From positions 372,001 to 436,000 of the forward strand of contig NZ_JAFIBW010000001.1 of the NCBI RefSeq assembly GCF_017833295.1: a stretch of DNA of 64,000 nt, in the 5' to 3' direction. Of the stretch, positions 24,608-33,388 are shown piece by piece (the stretch's first letter is position 1; each line of letters opens with the position of its first letter). The notes under the pieces were generated by a model. It did not search any database, had not been told where the DNA came from, and saw only the letters and a list, made by a program, of their open reading frames with translations. The stretch is from Methylobacterium sp. PvR107. Lineage in GTDB: Bacteria > Pseudomonadota > Alphaproteobacteria > Rhizobiales > Beijerinckiaceae. The position numbers and the translations under genes were made by a program.

Positions 24608-25762
24608 TCACGCCGTCAGCAGTCCGTTCTCGTCCTGCGTGATCCGCCACAGGTGGTGGGCGGTGTCGCCGAGCTGATACTCGATCATGGCGAGCCGCTT
24701 GAAGTGGTGGGCGCCGATATACTCGAGCGTCATGCCGATTCCCCCGTGGAGCTGGACCGCCTCCTGGCCGACATAGCGGCAGGCCTTGTTGATCTGCACC
24801 TTCACGGCCGCGAGGGCCGCGGCCCGCGCCCGCGCATCCGGTGTGTCCACCATCATGGCGGCGTAGAGCGCCATCGAGCGGGCCTGCTCCAGCTGGATCA
24901 GCATGTCGACGGCCCGGTGCTGCAGGGCCTGGAACGAGCCGACGCTGACCCCGAACTGCTTGCGAGTCTTGAGGTACTCGACCGTGAGCTTGTGGAGCGT
25001 GTCCATCGAACCCACCGCCTCGGCGGCCAGCGCCGCGATGCCGTGCTCCACCACCCGCTCCAGGAGCGGCAGGCCGCCCTCCGGATCGCCGAGCGCCGCG
25101 TCGGCGGCGAGCGTCACGTCCGAGAAGGACACCTCCGCGGCCCGGCCGCCATCCTGGGTCGGGTAGGCTTCGATCGCGACGCCGGCGGCGTCTGCCGGGA
25201 CCAGGAACAGGCCGACCCCGTGCGGGTCGCGCCGCTCGCCCGAGACCCGGGCCGAGACCACCATCATGCCGGCTGCGTCGGCGTTGGGCACGACGCTCTT
25301 CGCCCCGCTCAGCACGAAGCCGTCGCCGCTGCGCCGGGCCGTGGTGGCGACGTCCGCAAGGTCGTAGCGGGACTGGCGCTCGGTGTGGGCGAGGGTCAGG
25401 CGCAGGTCGCCGGCCACGAGGCCCGGGACGAGGCGCTCCTTCTGCGCGGCGCTGCCGCCGAGCCGCAGGGCGGTGGAGCCGAGCACGAGGCTCGCGAGCA
25501 GAGGCTCGACCACGAGGTTGCGGCCCACCGCCTCCATGACCAGCATGGTCTCGACCGGGCCGCCGCCGAGGCCGCCCTCCTCCTCGGAGAAGGGCAGGCC
25601 GGCGACGCCGAGTTCGGCGAAGGCCGCCCAGCCCTCCGCGGGGAAGCCGAGCGGCGCCTTCAGCCGCGCCTGCCGGCTCTCCAGCGACGGGTAGAGATCG
25701 GCGGCCAGCCGCTCGACGCTGTCGCGCAGGAGCGACTGGTCCTCGTTCAGGTCGAAATCCAT
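24608..25762 (-). CDS. pimD: Acyl-CoA dehydrogenase, PimD-like small subunit
   Basis: A 384-residue flavoprotein of the acyl-CoA dehydrogenase fold. The N-terminus MDFDLNEDQSLLRDSVERL is typical of pimeloyl-CoA dehydrogenase small subunits, which work with the PimC large subunit in dicarboxylate breakdown. It contains ACAD helical N-terminal, middle beta (LTLAHTERQSRYDLADV) and C-terminal domains (KQFGVSVGSFQALQHRAVDM, VQLHGGIGMTLEYIGAHHFK). It is last in the pimFBCD operon, 230 bp after pimC across a repeat-containing gap. Substrate inferred from family: medium-chain dicarboxyl-CoA. Confidence 0.87.
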   Translation of the reverse strand: MDFDLNEDQSLLRDSVERLAADLYPSLESRQARLKAPLGFPAEGWAAFAELGVAGLPFSEEEGGLGGGPVETMLVMEAVGRNLVVEPLLASLVLGSTALRLGGSAAQKERLVPGLVAGDLRLTLAHTERQSRYDLADVATTARRSGDGFVLSGAKSVVPNADAAGMMVVSARVSGERRDPHGVGLFLVPADAAGVAIEAYPTQDGGRAAEVSFSDVTLAADAALGDPEGGLPLLERVVEHGIAALAAEAVGSMDTLHKLTVEYLKTRKQFGVSVGSFQALQHRAVDMLIQLEQARSMALYAAMMVDTPDARARAAALAAVKVQINKACRYVGQEAVQLHGGIGMTLEYIGAHHFKRLAMIEYQLGDTAHHLWRITQDENGLLTA

Positions 25763-25780
25763 GGTGGTGTCCTCGGTCGT

Positions 25781-25975
25781 TCCCTCCCCTTCTGCGGGGG
25801 AAGGGGGCCCCTGCATCAGCAGGGGTCGGGTGGGGACGAAGTCCCGCAAGGGGGGAGCCCAGGTTCAGGAACGGGCGGAGCAGGTTTGAAGGCCACAGTT
25901 TCATCCTGCGCCGTCGCTCCCCTCTCCCGACCCGCTTCGCGGGCCACCCTCCCCCGCAGCGGGGGGAGGGAGAGC
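25781..25975. repeat. Inverted GC-rich repeat pair inside the pim operon
   Basis: The 230-bp gap between pimC and pimD holds two oppositely oriented GC-rich elements, CCCTCCCC..CTGCGGGGG at 25782-25800 and CCCCCGCAGCGGGGGGAGGG at 25951-25970. They are close relatives of the pair inside the formate dehydrogenase operon. They could form a stem in the transcript. Confidence 0.6.
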
Positions 25976-25992
25976 CGGTCGCGTGGGAGGTC

Positions 25993-27189
25993 TCACAATC
26001 CCAGAATGCCCTTGGCGATGACGTTGTGCTGGATCTCGTTCGAGCCGCCGTAGATCGAGACCTTGCGGTTGTTGAAGTAGCTCGGCGCCGCCGCGTCGAC
26101 CCAGTCGAAGCCGCCGGGCAGGTTGTTGGCCCCGGCCCCGCGCGCGGGCGCCGCCAGCGCGAAAGGTCCGGCGAGCTCCACCAGCAATTCGGTGGCCGCC
26201 TGCTGGAGCTGCGAGCCGCGGATCTTGAGGAGCGAGGAGGCCGGGTCCGGCTCCACCGAATCCGCCCTTCCCTGCTTGGCCGCCACCCGCATCTGGGTGA
26301 TCTCCAGCGCCTTCAGCTCGACCTCGACCTCCGCGACGCGGGACCGGAAAGCGGGATCGTCCCACATCGTCCCGGGCCCCGCCGGCATCTCGCGGGCCAG
26401 CCGCTTGATCCGCGCGATCCGCTCCTTGGTGAGACCGATCCGGGCGATGCCGGTGCGCTCGTTGGCGAGCAGGAATTTCGCGTAGTCCCAGCCCTTGTTC
26501 TCCTCGCCGACGAGGTTCTCGACCGGCACACGTACGGAGTCGAAGAAGACCTCGTTGACCTCGTGCCGGCCCTCAAGCGTGAGGATCGGCCGCACGGTGA
26601 TGCCTGGGGTCTTCATGTCGATCAGGAGAAACGAAATGCCGCGCTGCTTCTTCGCCTCGAAGTCGGTGCGCACGAGGCAGAAGATCCAGTCGGCGTGCTG
26701 GCCCAGCGTCGTCCAGGTCTTCTGGCCGTCCACGACGTAGTGGTCGCCGTCGCGCACGGCCTTGGTCTTGAGCGAGGCCAGGTCGGAGCCGGCGCCGGGC
26801 TCGGAGAAGCCCTGGCACCACCAATCGTCGAGATTGGCCGCGCGGGGCAGGAAGCGCGCCTTCTGGTCCTGCCGGCCGAAGGTCGCCAGCACCGGGCCGA
26901 ACATGTAGCAGTTGAATTGCTGCGGCAGCGGCACCGCCGCCTGGAACAGCTCCTCGGTGTAGATGTAGCGCTGGATCGGGGTCCAATCCCGGCCGCCCCA
27001 TTCCTGCGGCCAGTGCGGCACCGCCCAGCCCTTGGCGTTGAGGATCCGCTGGCTCGTGACGTAATCGTCCTTCGCGAGGCTGCGCCCCTCCGAGACCTTC
27101 TTCCGGATTTCGGCCGGGATCTCCGTCCGGCAGAAGGTCCGGACCTCGTCGCGGAACGCGATTTCCGCGTCGGTGAAGCGCAGGTCCAT
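25993..27189 (-). CDS. pimC: Acyl-CoA dehydrogenase, PimC-like large subunit
   Basis: A 398-residue acyl-CoA dehydrogenase. MDLRFTDAEIAFRDEVRTF, WPQEWGGRDWTPIQRYIY, QGFSEPGAGSDLASLKT (FAD and substrate region), VVDGQKTWTTLGQHADW and the C-terminal YGGSNEIQHNVIAKGILGL match the PimC group. It forms a heteromeric dehydrogenase with PimD that introduces the trans-2 double bond in dicarboxyl-CoAs such as pimeloyl-CoA. It starts 3 bp after the thiolase stop. Substrate range inferred. Confidence 0.88.
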   Translation of the reverse strand: MDLRFTDAEIAFRDEVRTFCRTEIPAEIRKKVSEGRSLAKDDYVTSQRILNAKGWAVPHWPQEWGGRDWTPIQRYIYTEELFQAAVPLPQQFNCYMFGPVLATFGRQDQKARFLPRAANLDDWWCQGFSEPGAGSDLASLKTKAVRDGDHYVVDGQKTWTTLGQHADWIFCLVRTDFEAKKQRGISFLLIDMKTPGITVRPILTLEGRHEVNEVFFDSVRVPVENLVGEENKGWDYAKFLLANERTGIARIGLTKERIARIKRLAREMPAGPGTMWDDPAFRSRVAEVEVELKALEITQMRVAAKQGRADSVEPDPASSLLKIRGSQLQQAATELLVELAGPFALAAPARGAGANNLPGGFDWVDAAAPSYFNNRKVSIYGGSNEIQHNVIAKGILGL

Positions 27190-27193
27190 CGGT

Positions 27194-28381
27194 TCAGCTC
27201 CGGGCGATCTCGAACAGGCCGGCGCAGCCCTGGCCGCCGGCGACGCACATGGTGACCACGGCGTAGCGCGCGCCGCGGCGACGGCCCTCCAGCAGGGCGT
27301 GGCCCACGAGCCGCGCCCCCGACATGCCGAACGGGTGGCCGACCGCGATGGCGCCGCCGTTGACGTTGACCTTCTCGGGATCGATCCCGAGCGTGTCGCG
27401 GCAGTAGACCGATTGCGACGCGAAGGCCTCGTTCAGCTCCCACAGGTTGATATCGGCGACTTTCAGCCCCTGGCGCTCCAGCAGCCGCGGCACCGCGAAG
27501 ACCGGGCCGATGCCCATCTCGTCTGGCCCGCAGCCGGCCGAGGCGAAGCCCCGGAAGGTACCGAGCGGGGTCAGACCCCGCCGCGCAGCCTCGGCGGCCG
27601 ACATCAGCACGCTGGCCGAGGCCCCGTCCGAGAGCTGGCTGGCGTTGCCCGCCGTGATGAAGGCCGCCTCCCCGCGCACGGGCGTGAGCTTGGACAACCC
27701 CTCCAGGGTAGTGTCCGGCCGGTTGCCCTCGTCCCTGGAGAGCCGCGTCTCGACCTCCCGGGTCTCGCCTGTGGCCTTGTCGGTCACCGCCATGACGGCG
27801 CTCATCGGGACGATCTCGTCGTCGAACAGCCCGCGGTCCTGCGCCGCCGCGGTACGGCGCTGGCTCTCCAGTGCGAAAAGGTCCTGGGCCTCCCGCGAGA
27901 TTCCGTACCGCGCGGCCACGATGTCGGCGGTCTCGATCATCGGCATGTAGATCGCCGGCAGGTGCGCCTCCAGCCACGCGTTGCGCGTCAGCTCCCGCTG
28001 GACCTTCGGCTGGACGAGGCTGATCGACTCGACGCCGCCCGCAACCGCCACCGGCACGCCGTCGAGGACGATCCGCCGGGCCGCGCTGGCGATCGCCTCC
28101 AGCCCCGAGGCGCAGAAGCGCGAGACGGTGACGCCGGCCGACGCGACCGGGATCCCCGCCACCAGGGCCGCGTGGCGGGCGACGTTGCCGCCCGTGGCGT
28201 TCTCCGGATAGCCGCAGCCGAGCACCACCTCCTCGACCGCTTCCGGCTCCAGGCGTGCCCGGTCCAGGGCGCCGCGGATCGCGTGGGCCGCGAGGTCGGC
28301 ACCTCGGGTAAGGTTCAGGGCGCCGCGATGGGCCTTGCCGATGGGCGTGCGGGCGGTCGAGACGATCACCGCGTCGGTCAT
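27194..28381 (-). CDS. pimB: Acetyl-CoA acyltransferase (thiolase), PimB-like
   Basis: A 395-residue thiolase of the degradative type. The acylated nucleophile is Cys90 in [12 protein letters not shown]; the base histidine is in [17 protein letters not shown] and the second cysteine in [10 protein letters not shown] near the C-terminus. It cleaves 3-ketoacyl-CoA with CoA at the end of a beta-oxidation round. It lies 14 bp after the multifunctional enzyme gene and 4 bp before pimC. The ATG at 28381 gives the standard N-terminus [15 protein letters not shown]. Confidence 0.9.
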   Translation of the reverse strand: MTDAVIVSTARTPIGKAHRGALNLTRGADLAAHAIRGALDRARLEPEAVEEVVLGCGYPENATGGNVARHAALVAGIPVASAGVTVSRFCASGLEAIASAARRIVLDGVPVAVAGGVESISLVQPKVQRELTRNAWLEAHLPAIYMPMIETADIVAARYGISREAQDLFALESQRRTAAAQDRGLFDDEIVPMSAVMAVTDKATGETREVETRLSRDEGNRPDTTLEGLSKLTPVRGEAAFITAGNASQLSDGASASVLMSAAEAARRGLTPLGTFRGFASAGCGPDEMGIGPVFAVPRLLERQGLKVADINLWELNEAFASQSVYCRDTLGIDPEKVNVNGGAIAVGHPFGMSGARLVGHALLEGRRRGARYAVVTMCVAGGQGCAGLFEIARS

Positions 28382-28395
28382 GATCGCTCTCCCGC

Positions 28396-30465
28396 TCAGG
28401 TGTTCTTCAGGCTGGCGAAACTGCCACCCTCGGCGGCGAGCTTCTGCAGGAGCGGCGCCGGCTCCTGGCTGTCGTCGCCGGTCTCCGCCGCGAAGCGCGA
28501 CAGCGCCGCCGCGACAGTCTTCAGCCCGACCGTGTCGGCCCAATGCATCGGTCCACCGCGCCAGGCCGGCCAGTTGTAGCCATTGATCCAGATCGTATCG
28601 ATGTCGCCGGGCCGCGCCGCGATGCCCTCCTGGAGGATCCGCGCGCCCTCGTTGACCATCGGGTACATCAGCCGCGCGACGATCTCGTCGGGCGTGAAGC
28701 TGCGGCGCGCGACGCCGTGCTCGGCGGCGACCCGCGCAATCAGCGCCTCCACCTCCGGGTCCCGCGTGCCGGTGCGGGCGCCGTCCGGGTACAGGTAGAA
28801 GCCGCGGCCGGTCTTCTGGCCGAACCGGCCCTGCTCGGCGAGCGAGTCCGCGACGGGGGCCCGGCCGCCGAAATCCTTGCGCGAGCGCCAGCCGATATCG
28901 AGCCCGGCGAGGTCGCCCATGGCGAAGGGGCCCATCCGGAAGCCGAACCCGGTCACCGCCGCGTCGACCTCATGGGGCAGCGCCCCCTCGAGCAGCAGGC
29001 GCTCGCCCGCCCGGCTGCGGCGCTCCAGCATGCGGTTGCCCACGAAGCCGAAGCAGACGCCCACCGTCACCGGCAGCTTGTTGAGACGCTTGCCGAGATC
29101 CAGGGCCGTGGCCAGCACCTCCGACGCGGTTTTTTCCGCACGGACCACCTCCACGAGACGCATGACGTTGGCCGGGCTGAAGAAGTGCAGGCCGAGCACG
29201 TCCTGCGGCCGGCCCGTCACCCCCGCGATCGCGTTGACGTCGAGATAGGAGGTGTTGGTGGCCAGGATCGCGCCCGGCTTGACGACCTGATCGAGCTTGG
29301 AAAAGATCTCGCGCTTGACGCCCATATCCTCGAAGGCCGCCTCGATGACGATGTCGGCCTCCCCGGCGTTCTCCAGGCCGATCGCCCCCGTGATCCGGCC
29401 GACCCGCTCGTCGCGCTGGGCCTCGGTGATCGAGCCGCGCTTGGCCGAGCCGGCATAGAGGCCCTTCACCCGGTCGAGGCCGCGCGCCAGGGCGCCCTCC
29501 TCCATCTCGATCACCGTCACGGGGATGCCGGCATTGGCGAAGCACATGGCGATGCCGCCGCCCATCGTGCCGGCCCCGATCACCGCGGCTGTGTGGATGG
29601 GACGCCGCGGCGTGTCTTTCGGCAAGCCGGGCACCCGGCCGGCCTCGCGCTCGGCGAAGAAGGCGTAGCGCAGGGCCTTCGAGCGCGGATCCTCCACCAG
29701 GGCGCGGAACTCGGCCCGCTCCACCGCCACGGCGGCGTCGAAATCCTGCTCCAGGCCGGCGCGCACGGCCCGCGCCAATGCGTGGACATTCGTGGCGTCG
29801 GGATCGCGCCTTACCGCCTCCGTGGCCTGGGTCTCGAACCGGTCGCGGGCCTCCGGGGTCAGCTTGTCGGAAAGGTCACGCACCCGCGGCAGGGTTCCCG
29901 TATCGGCGAGTTCCAGAGCGCGGGTGCGGGCCGCCGCCACGAGGTCGCCCAGCGCCACAGCATCCACGATCCCCTGCGCCGCCGCCTTCTCGGCGGAGAC
30001 CGGCTCGCCGGTGAGCATCATCGGAAAGGCGGCATCGGGCCCGATCAGGCGCGGCAGGCGCTGCGTGCCCCCCGCCCCCGGGATGATCCCGAGCTTGATC
30101 TCCGGCAGGCCGATCTTGGCGGACGGCGCCGCCACGCGGCCGTGGCAGGCCATCGCCAGTTCCAGGCCGCCGCCGAGCGCCGCACCGCCGATCGCCGCCA
30201 CCACCGGCTTCGCGCTGGCATCGAGCCGGTCCAGCAGATCCGGCAGGCTCGGTTGCTGCTGCGGCTTGCCGAACTCGGTGATGTCGGCGCCGCCCACGAA
30301 CACCTTGCCTTCGGCCGCCAAGACGATCGCCCGGACCGACGGGTCCGCGACGGCCTGCGCCAGGGCGCCGTCAAGGGCCGCCCGCATCGCGGCGCCAAGC
30401 GCGTTGACCGGCGGGTTGGCGAGCGTGAGTACCGCCACGCCGCCATCGACCTCCTGACGAACCAC
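28396..30465 (-). CDS. pimF: Bifunctional enoyl-CoA hydratase / 3-hydroxyacyl-CoA dehydrogenase (PimF/FadJ-like)
   Basis: About 689 residues. The N-terminal crotonase domain (residues 1-180) shows [13 protein letters not shown] and the oxyanion motif [38 protein letters not shown]. The Rossmann domain (about 285-470) has [20 protein letters not shown] and [18 protein letters not shown] with the catalytic His, followed by two C-terminal helical domains. It hydrates enoyl-CoA and oxidises the hydroxyacyl-CoA. I prefer the GTG start at 30465, which has GGGGAG six bases upstream; a TTG at 30489 extends it by 8 codons but overlaps a palindromic operator. First gene of the pimFBCD operon. Confidence 0.9.
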   Translation of the reverse strand: MVRQEVDGGVAVLTLANPPVNALGAAMRAALDGALAQAVADPSVRAIVLAAEGKVFVGGADITEFGKPQQQPSLPDLLDRLDASAKPVVAAIGGAALGGGLELAMACHGRVAAPSAKIGLPEIKLGIIPGAGGTQRLPRLIGPDAAFPMMLTGEPVSAEKAAAQGIVDAVALGDLVAAARTRALELADTGTLPRVRDLSDKLTPEARDRFETQATEAVRRDPDATNVHALARAVRAGLEQDFDAAVAVERAEFRALVEDPRSKALRYAFFAEREAGRVPGLPKDTPRRPIHTAAVIGAGTMGGGIAMCFANAGIPVTVIEMEEGALARGLDRVKGLYAGSAKRGSITEAQRDERVGRITGAIGLENAGEADIVIEAAFEDMGVKREIFSKLDQVVKPGAILATNTSYLDVNAIAGVTGRPQDVLGLHFFSPANVMRLVEVVRAEKTASEVLATALDLGKRLNKLPVTVGVCFGFVGNRMLERRSRAGERLLLEGALPHEVDAAVTGFGFRMGPFAMGDLAGLDIGWRSRKDFGGRAPVADSLAEQGRFGQKTGRGFYLYPDGARTGTRDPEVEALIARVAAEHGVARRSFTPDEIVARLMYPMVNEGARILQEGIAARPGDIDTIWINGYNWPAWRGGPMHWADTVGLKTVAAALSRFAAETGDDSQEPAPLLQKLAAEGGSFASLKNT

Positions 30466-30481
30466 CCTGGACTCCCCGTTG

Positions 30482-30496
30482 TTCTGCAATGCAGAA
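30482..30496. promoter_or_regulatory. Candidate IclR operator 1
   Basis: Perfect 15-bp palindrome TTCTGCA-A-TGCAGAA, 17 bp upstream of the preferred pimF start. The same motif recurs with one mismatch 102 bp away. Binding by the IclR protein at 32549-33376 is inferred. Confidence 0.5.
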
Positions 30497-30583
30497 TAGC
30501 CGTCTGCAATTGGACCGGATGTTGGTTCGACGAACCGGCTCCGTCAAGGAGGCTATTGCGATGGATTGCGCAGGCCTCTCCTG

Positions 30584-30598
30584 TTCTGCATTGCAGAC
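30584..30598. promoter_or_regulatory. Candidate IclR operator 2
   Basis: TTCTGCA-T-TGCAGAC, a copy of the palindrome at 30482 with one outer mismatch, on the side of the divergent nitronate monooxygenase-like operon. Confidence 0.45.
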
Positions 30599-30801
30599 TT
30601 CTGTAACCGATGACGTTTGACCGGCCTCCGCCGCCCATGTCATCAAACCGCTCCGGCCGCGATCGGCCAAAAGTCCTGCGGATGCGGTGCCGAGCGGGAC
30701 CGGGCGCCGGGAAGGGGGAGGAGCACGATGCGCAGCATCGATCTGCGGGAGCGACCCGGCCGCGCCCGTTCGGCGCGCGCGCCCATGGCGGGCCGCTGCC
30801 G

Positions 30802-31818
30802 ATGACCGACGGTCCCGAGCAAACACATTCCGGGCGCCTCCCCGCTTCACTGCGCGGACGGCTCGCCCTGCCGGTTATCTGCGCACCGATGTTCATCGTT
30901 TCCGGCCCGGATCTGGTGATCGCCCAGTGCCTGTCCGGCGTGGTCGGTTCCTTCCCCGCCCTCAACGCCCGACCTGCCGAGTTGCTGGACGAATGGCTCA
31001 CGCGGATCACGCGAACGCTCGCGGAGGCCCGCGCGGCGGACCCGTCGAGAAAGGTCGCGCCCTTCGCGGTGAACCAGATCGTCCACGCCTCCAACGACCG
31101 GTTGGCGCAGGACGTCGAGGCCTGCGTCCGACACCAGGTGCCGATCATCATCACCTCGCTCCGCGCCCCGGACGCGGTGATCCGCCCGGTCCACGCCTAC
31201 GGCGGCGTGGTGTTCCACGACGTCACCAATGTGCGCCATGCCGAGAAGGCGCTGGAGGCCGGCGTCGACGGGCTGATCCTGGTCTGTGCCGGCGCAGGCG
31301 GCCACGCCGGGACGCTGAGTCCCTTCGCCCTGGTGGGCGAGATCCGGCGGTTCTACGACGGGCCGCTGATCCTCTCGGGGGCGATCACCTCGGGCTCGGC
31401 GATCCTGGCGGCTCAGGCCATGGGCGCCGACCTCGCCTACATGGGCACCCGCTTCATCGCCACCCGGGAGGCGAACGCCGCCCCGGCCTACAAGGACATG
31501 ATCGCCGGCAGCGCGGCCGCCGACATCCTCTACACCCCCTACTTCACCGGTGTGCCGGGCAACTACCTGACGCCGAGCATCCGCGCCGCCGGGCTCGATC
31601 CCGAGGCGCTGCCGATACGCGACAAGACCGCGATGAACTTCGGCAGCGGCAGCGTGAAGGCGTGGCGGGACGTCTGGGGCGCCGGCCAGGGGGTCGGCAC
31701 CATCGCGGACGCGCCCGCAACCGCCGATCTCGTCGCCCGGCTCGCGCGCGAATATGCGGCGGCGCAGGCGCGGATGGCCGGGCTGTCCGCGGATTACGCA
31801 GGTGAGGCCGCTTCGTGA
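30802..31818 (+). CDS. Nitronate monooxygenase-like FMN enzyme (2-nitropropane dioxygenase family)
   Basis: A 338-residue TIM-barrel flavoprotein. Family features are LPVICAPMFIVSGPDLVIAQ at the N-terminus, VIFHDVTN-like strand VVFHDVTNVRHAEKALEAG, the FMN-phosphate motif CAGAGGHAGTLSPFALV and LSGAITSGSAILAAQAMGAD. The family oxidises alkyl nitronates or acts on related substrates; in acyl-CoA gene clusters its role is often unclear. The start at 30802 (MTDGPEQTHSG) follows weak upstream signal; the frame is open further back. The stop overlaps the crotonase GTG. First gene of an operon ending with a CoA-transferase. Confidence 0.82.
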   Translation: MTDGPEQTHSGRLPASLRGRLALPVICAPMFIVSGPDLVIAQCLSGVVGSFPALNARPAELLDEWLTRITRTLAEARAADPSRKVAPFAVNQIVHASNDRLAQDVEACVRHQVPIIITSLRAPDAVIRPVHAYGGVVFHDVTNVRHAEKALEAGVDGLILVCAGAGGHAGTLSPFALVGEIRRFYDGPLILSGAITSGSAILAAQAMGADLAYMGTRFIATREANAAPAYKDMIAGSAAADILYTPYFTGVPGNYLTPSIRAAGLDPEALPIRDKTAMNFGSGSVKAWRDVWGAGQGVGTIADAPATADLVARLAREYAAAQARMAGLSADYAGEAAS

Positions 31819-32552
31819 GCGTCCGCGTCGCCGATCCGGAGCCCGGAATTCGGCTCGTTACGATCGACCGGCCGGAGCGGCGGAACGCCCTCGACCGGAC
31901 GACCTATGCGGCGCTGACCGCCGCCTTCGAGGCGGCGGGCGCGGACGGGCGGGTGGGCGCCGTGGTGCTCACCGGCGCGGGCGGCTGCTTCACCGCCGGC
32001 AACGACCTCACGGATTTCCAGGACCTGGAGACCGGGGGCGACAGCCCCGGCCTGACCTTTCTCAAAGCCCTGCGCGCCTGCCCGAAGCCAGTCGTGGCGG
32101 CCATCGAGGGCCATGCTGTCGGCATCGGCACGACGCTGCTCCTGCACTGCGACCTCGCCTATGCGGGGGACGGCGCCCGGTTCCGCCTGCCGTTCACCGC
32201 GCTCGGCCTCAGCCCGGAGGGCGGGTCGAGCTACCTGCTGCCGATGGTCGCGGGCGCGAAGCGCGCGGCCGAACTCTTGATGCTCGGGGAGCCCTTCACG
32301 GCTGCGGATGCCGCATCGGCCGGCCTCGTCAACGCAGCCGTTCCCGCGGGCGCGGCGCTTGAGACTGCCCTGGCCAAGGCGCGGGCACTCGCCGCCCTCC
32401 CCCGGGTCTCGATCGCCGCCACCAAGCGGGCCCTGCGGCGCGGCCACGACGACAGCGTCGCCCGCGCCATGGCCGAGGAGGCGGAGGTCTTCCACGCGCT
32501 CCGCCGCGGGCCGGATGCGCAGGCCGCCTTCGCGGCGTTCCTGCGCCGATGA
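31815..32552 (+). CDS. Enoyl-CoA hydratase/isomerase family protein
   Basis: A 245-residue crotonase. It has RLVTIDRPERRNALDRTTY, the acyl-CoA pocket CFTAGNDLTDFQD, the oxyanion-hole block VAAIEGHAVGIGTTLLLHCD and FTALGLSPEGGSSYLLP. Catalytic Glu positions appear partly altered (E at the SPEGGSS site is retained), so hydratase or isomerase activity cannot be chosen. GTG start overlaps the previous stop and its own stop overlaps the IclR ATG, indicating tight coupling. Together with pimF it may allow processing of unsaturated acyl-CoAs. Confidence 0.87.
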   Translation: MSVRVADPEPGIRLVTIDRPERRNALDRTTYAALTAAFEAAGADGRVGAVVLTGAGGCFTAGNDLTDFQDLETGGDSPGLTFLKALRACPKPVVAAIEGHAVGIGTTLLLHCDLAYAGDGARFRLPFTALGLSPEGGSSYLLPMVAGAKRAAELLMLGEPFTAADAASAGLVNAAVPAGAALETALAKARALAALPRVSIAATKRALRRGHDDSVARAMAEEAEVFHALRRGPDAQAAFAAFLRR

Positions 32553-33376
32553 GTGCCGGGCAGACGACGGTGCTGACCGAGACCGCCGCGGCCGCCACGG
32601 GCGTGGACGGTGCCAAGGAGGACCGGCACTTCGTCACGGCGCTGGCCCGGGGGCTGGCGGTGCTCGCCTGCTTCGGCCCGGGCCGGACGAGCCTCGCCAA
32701 CCACGACATCGCGGAGGCCTGCGGCCTGCCGCGCTCCACCGTGTCGCGGCTCACCTACACGCTGACCAAGCTCGGCTACCTGCAGCACATGCCGGAACTC
32801 GGCCGCTACCGTCTCGGCACCGCGACCATCGCGCTCAGCTCGGCGGCGCTCGGGGGGCTCGACGTCCGCGCCATCGCGCGACCGGCCCTGCAGGCGGTGG
32901 CGGAGGCGGCGAACGCCTCGGTGGGGCTGGGCGTGCGCGACCGGCTGAGCATGCGCTACGTCGATTGCCAGCGCGGCCCGGCCGCGATCTCGCTCAACCT
33001 CGATACCGGTTCGCGCATCTCCCTCGCCCGCAGCGCCATGGGCCGGGCCTACGTGGCGATCTGCCCGGAGCGGGAGCGCCAGGGGATCTACGAGGATCTG
33101 AAGGCGCTCGATCCCGTGGCGTGGCCCGCGCTGCGCACCGGCCTCGACCGGGCGGTGGCCGAGCACCGGGAAATCGGCTGCTGCACCTCCTTCGGCGAGT
33201 GGCAGGAGACGGTCTGCGCGATCGCGGTGGGGTTCCATCCGGGCGGCGGCCTGCCGCCCATGTCGGTCAATTGCGGTGCCCCGACCGTCATCACCGATGC
33301 GCGCTTCCTCATGGAGGTGGCGCGCCCGAAACTGATCGACGCCGTGCGCAGCCTCGACGGCGTCATGGGAGCCTGA
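32549..33376 (+). CDS. IclR-family transcriptional regulator
   Basis: A 275-residue regulator. The N-terminal winged helix-turn-helix (about residues 30-90; GLAVLACFGPGRTSLANHDI and RSTVSRLTYTLTKLGYLQ) is followed by the IclR effector-binding domain (about 100-265; SVGLGVRDRLSMRYVDCQ, CTSFGEWQETVCAIAVGF). Members such as PcaR, PobR and IclR sense organic acids. It is third in an operon with a crotonase and a CoA-transferase, and probably controls this operon and the divergent pim operon through the palindromes between them. ATG overlaps the crotonase stop. Confidence 0.9.
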   Translation: MSAGQTTVLTETAAAATGVDGAKEDRHFVTALARGLAVLACFGPGRTSLANHDIAEACGLPRSTVSRLTYTLTKLGYLQHMPELGRYRLGTATIALSSAALGGLDVRAIARPALQAVAEAANASVGLGVRDRLSMRYVDCQRGPAAISLNLDTGSRISLARSAMGRAYVAICPERERQGIYEDLKALDPVAWPALRTGLDRAVAEHREIGCCTSFGEWQETVCAIAVGFHPGGGLPPMSVNCGAPTVITDARFLMEVARPKLIDAVRSLDGVMGA

Positions 33377-33388
33377 GGACCTTTCGCG

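Larger units (their letters stand above)
30466..30801. other. Divergent promoter region of the pim and NMO-IclR operons
   Basis: The 336-bp region between pimF and the nitronate monooxygenase-like gene has no gene. It carries three palindromes: TTCTGCA-A-TGCAGAA (30482-30496), GGTTCG-A-CGAACC (30524-30536) and the near-copy TTCTGCA-T-TGCAGAC (30584-30598). Their placement suggests operators for the IclR regulator encoded downstream. Confidence 0.6.

Noticed and set aside
28543..30606. 687-codon plus-strand frame opposite pimF
   Set aside because: Shadow of the bifunctional enzyme; no recognisable domain.
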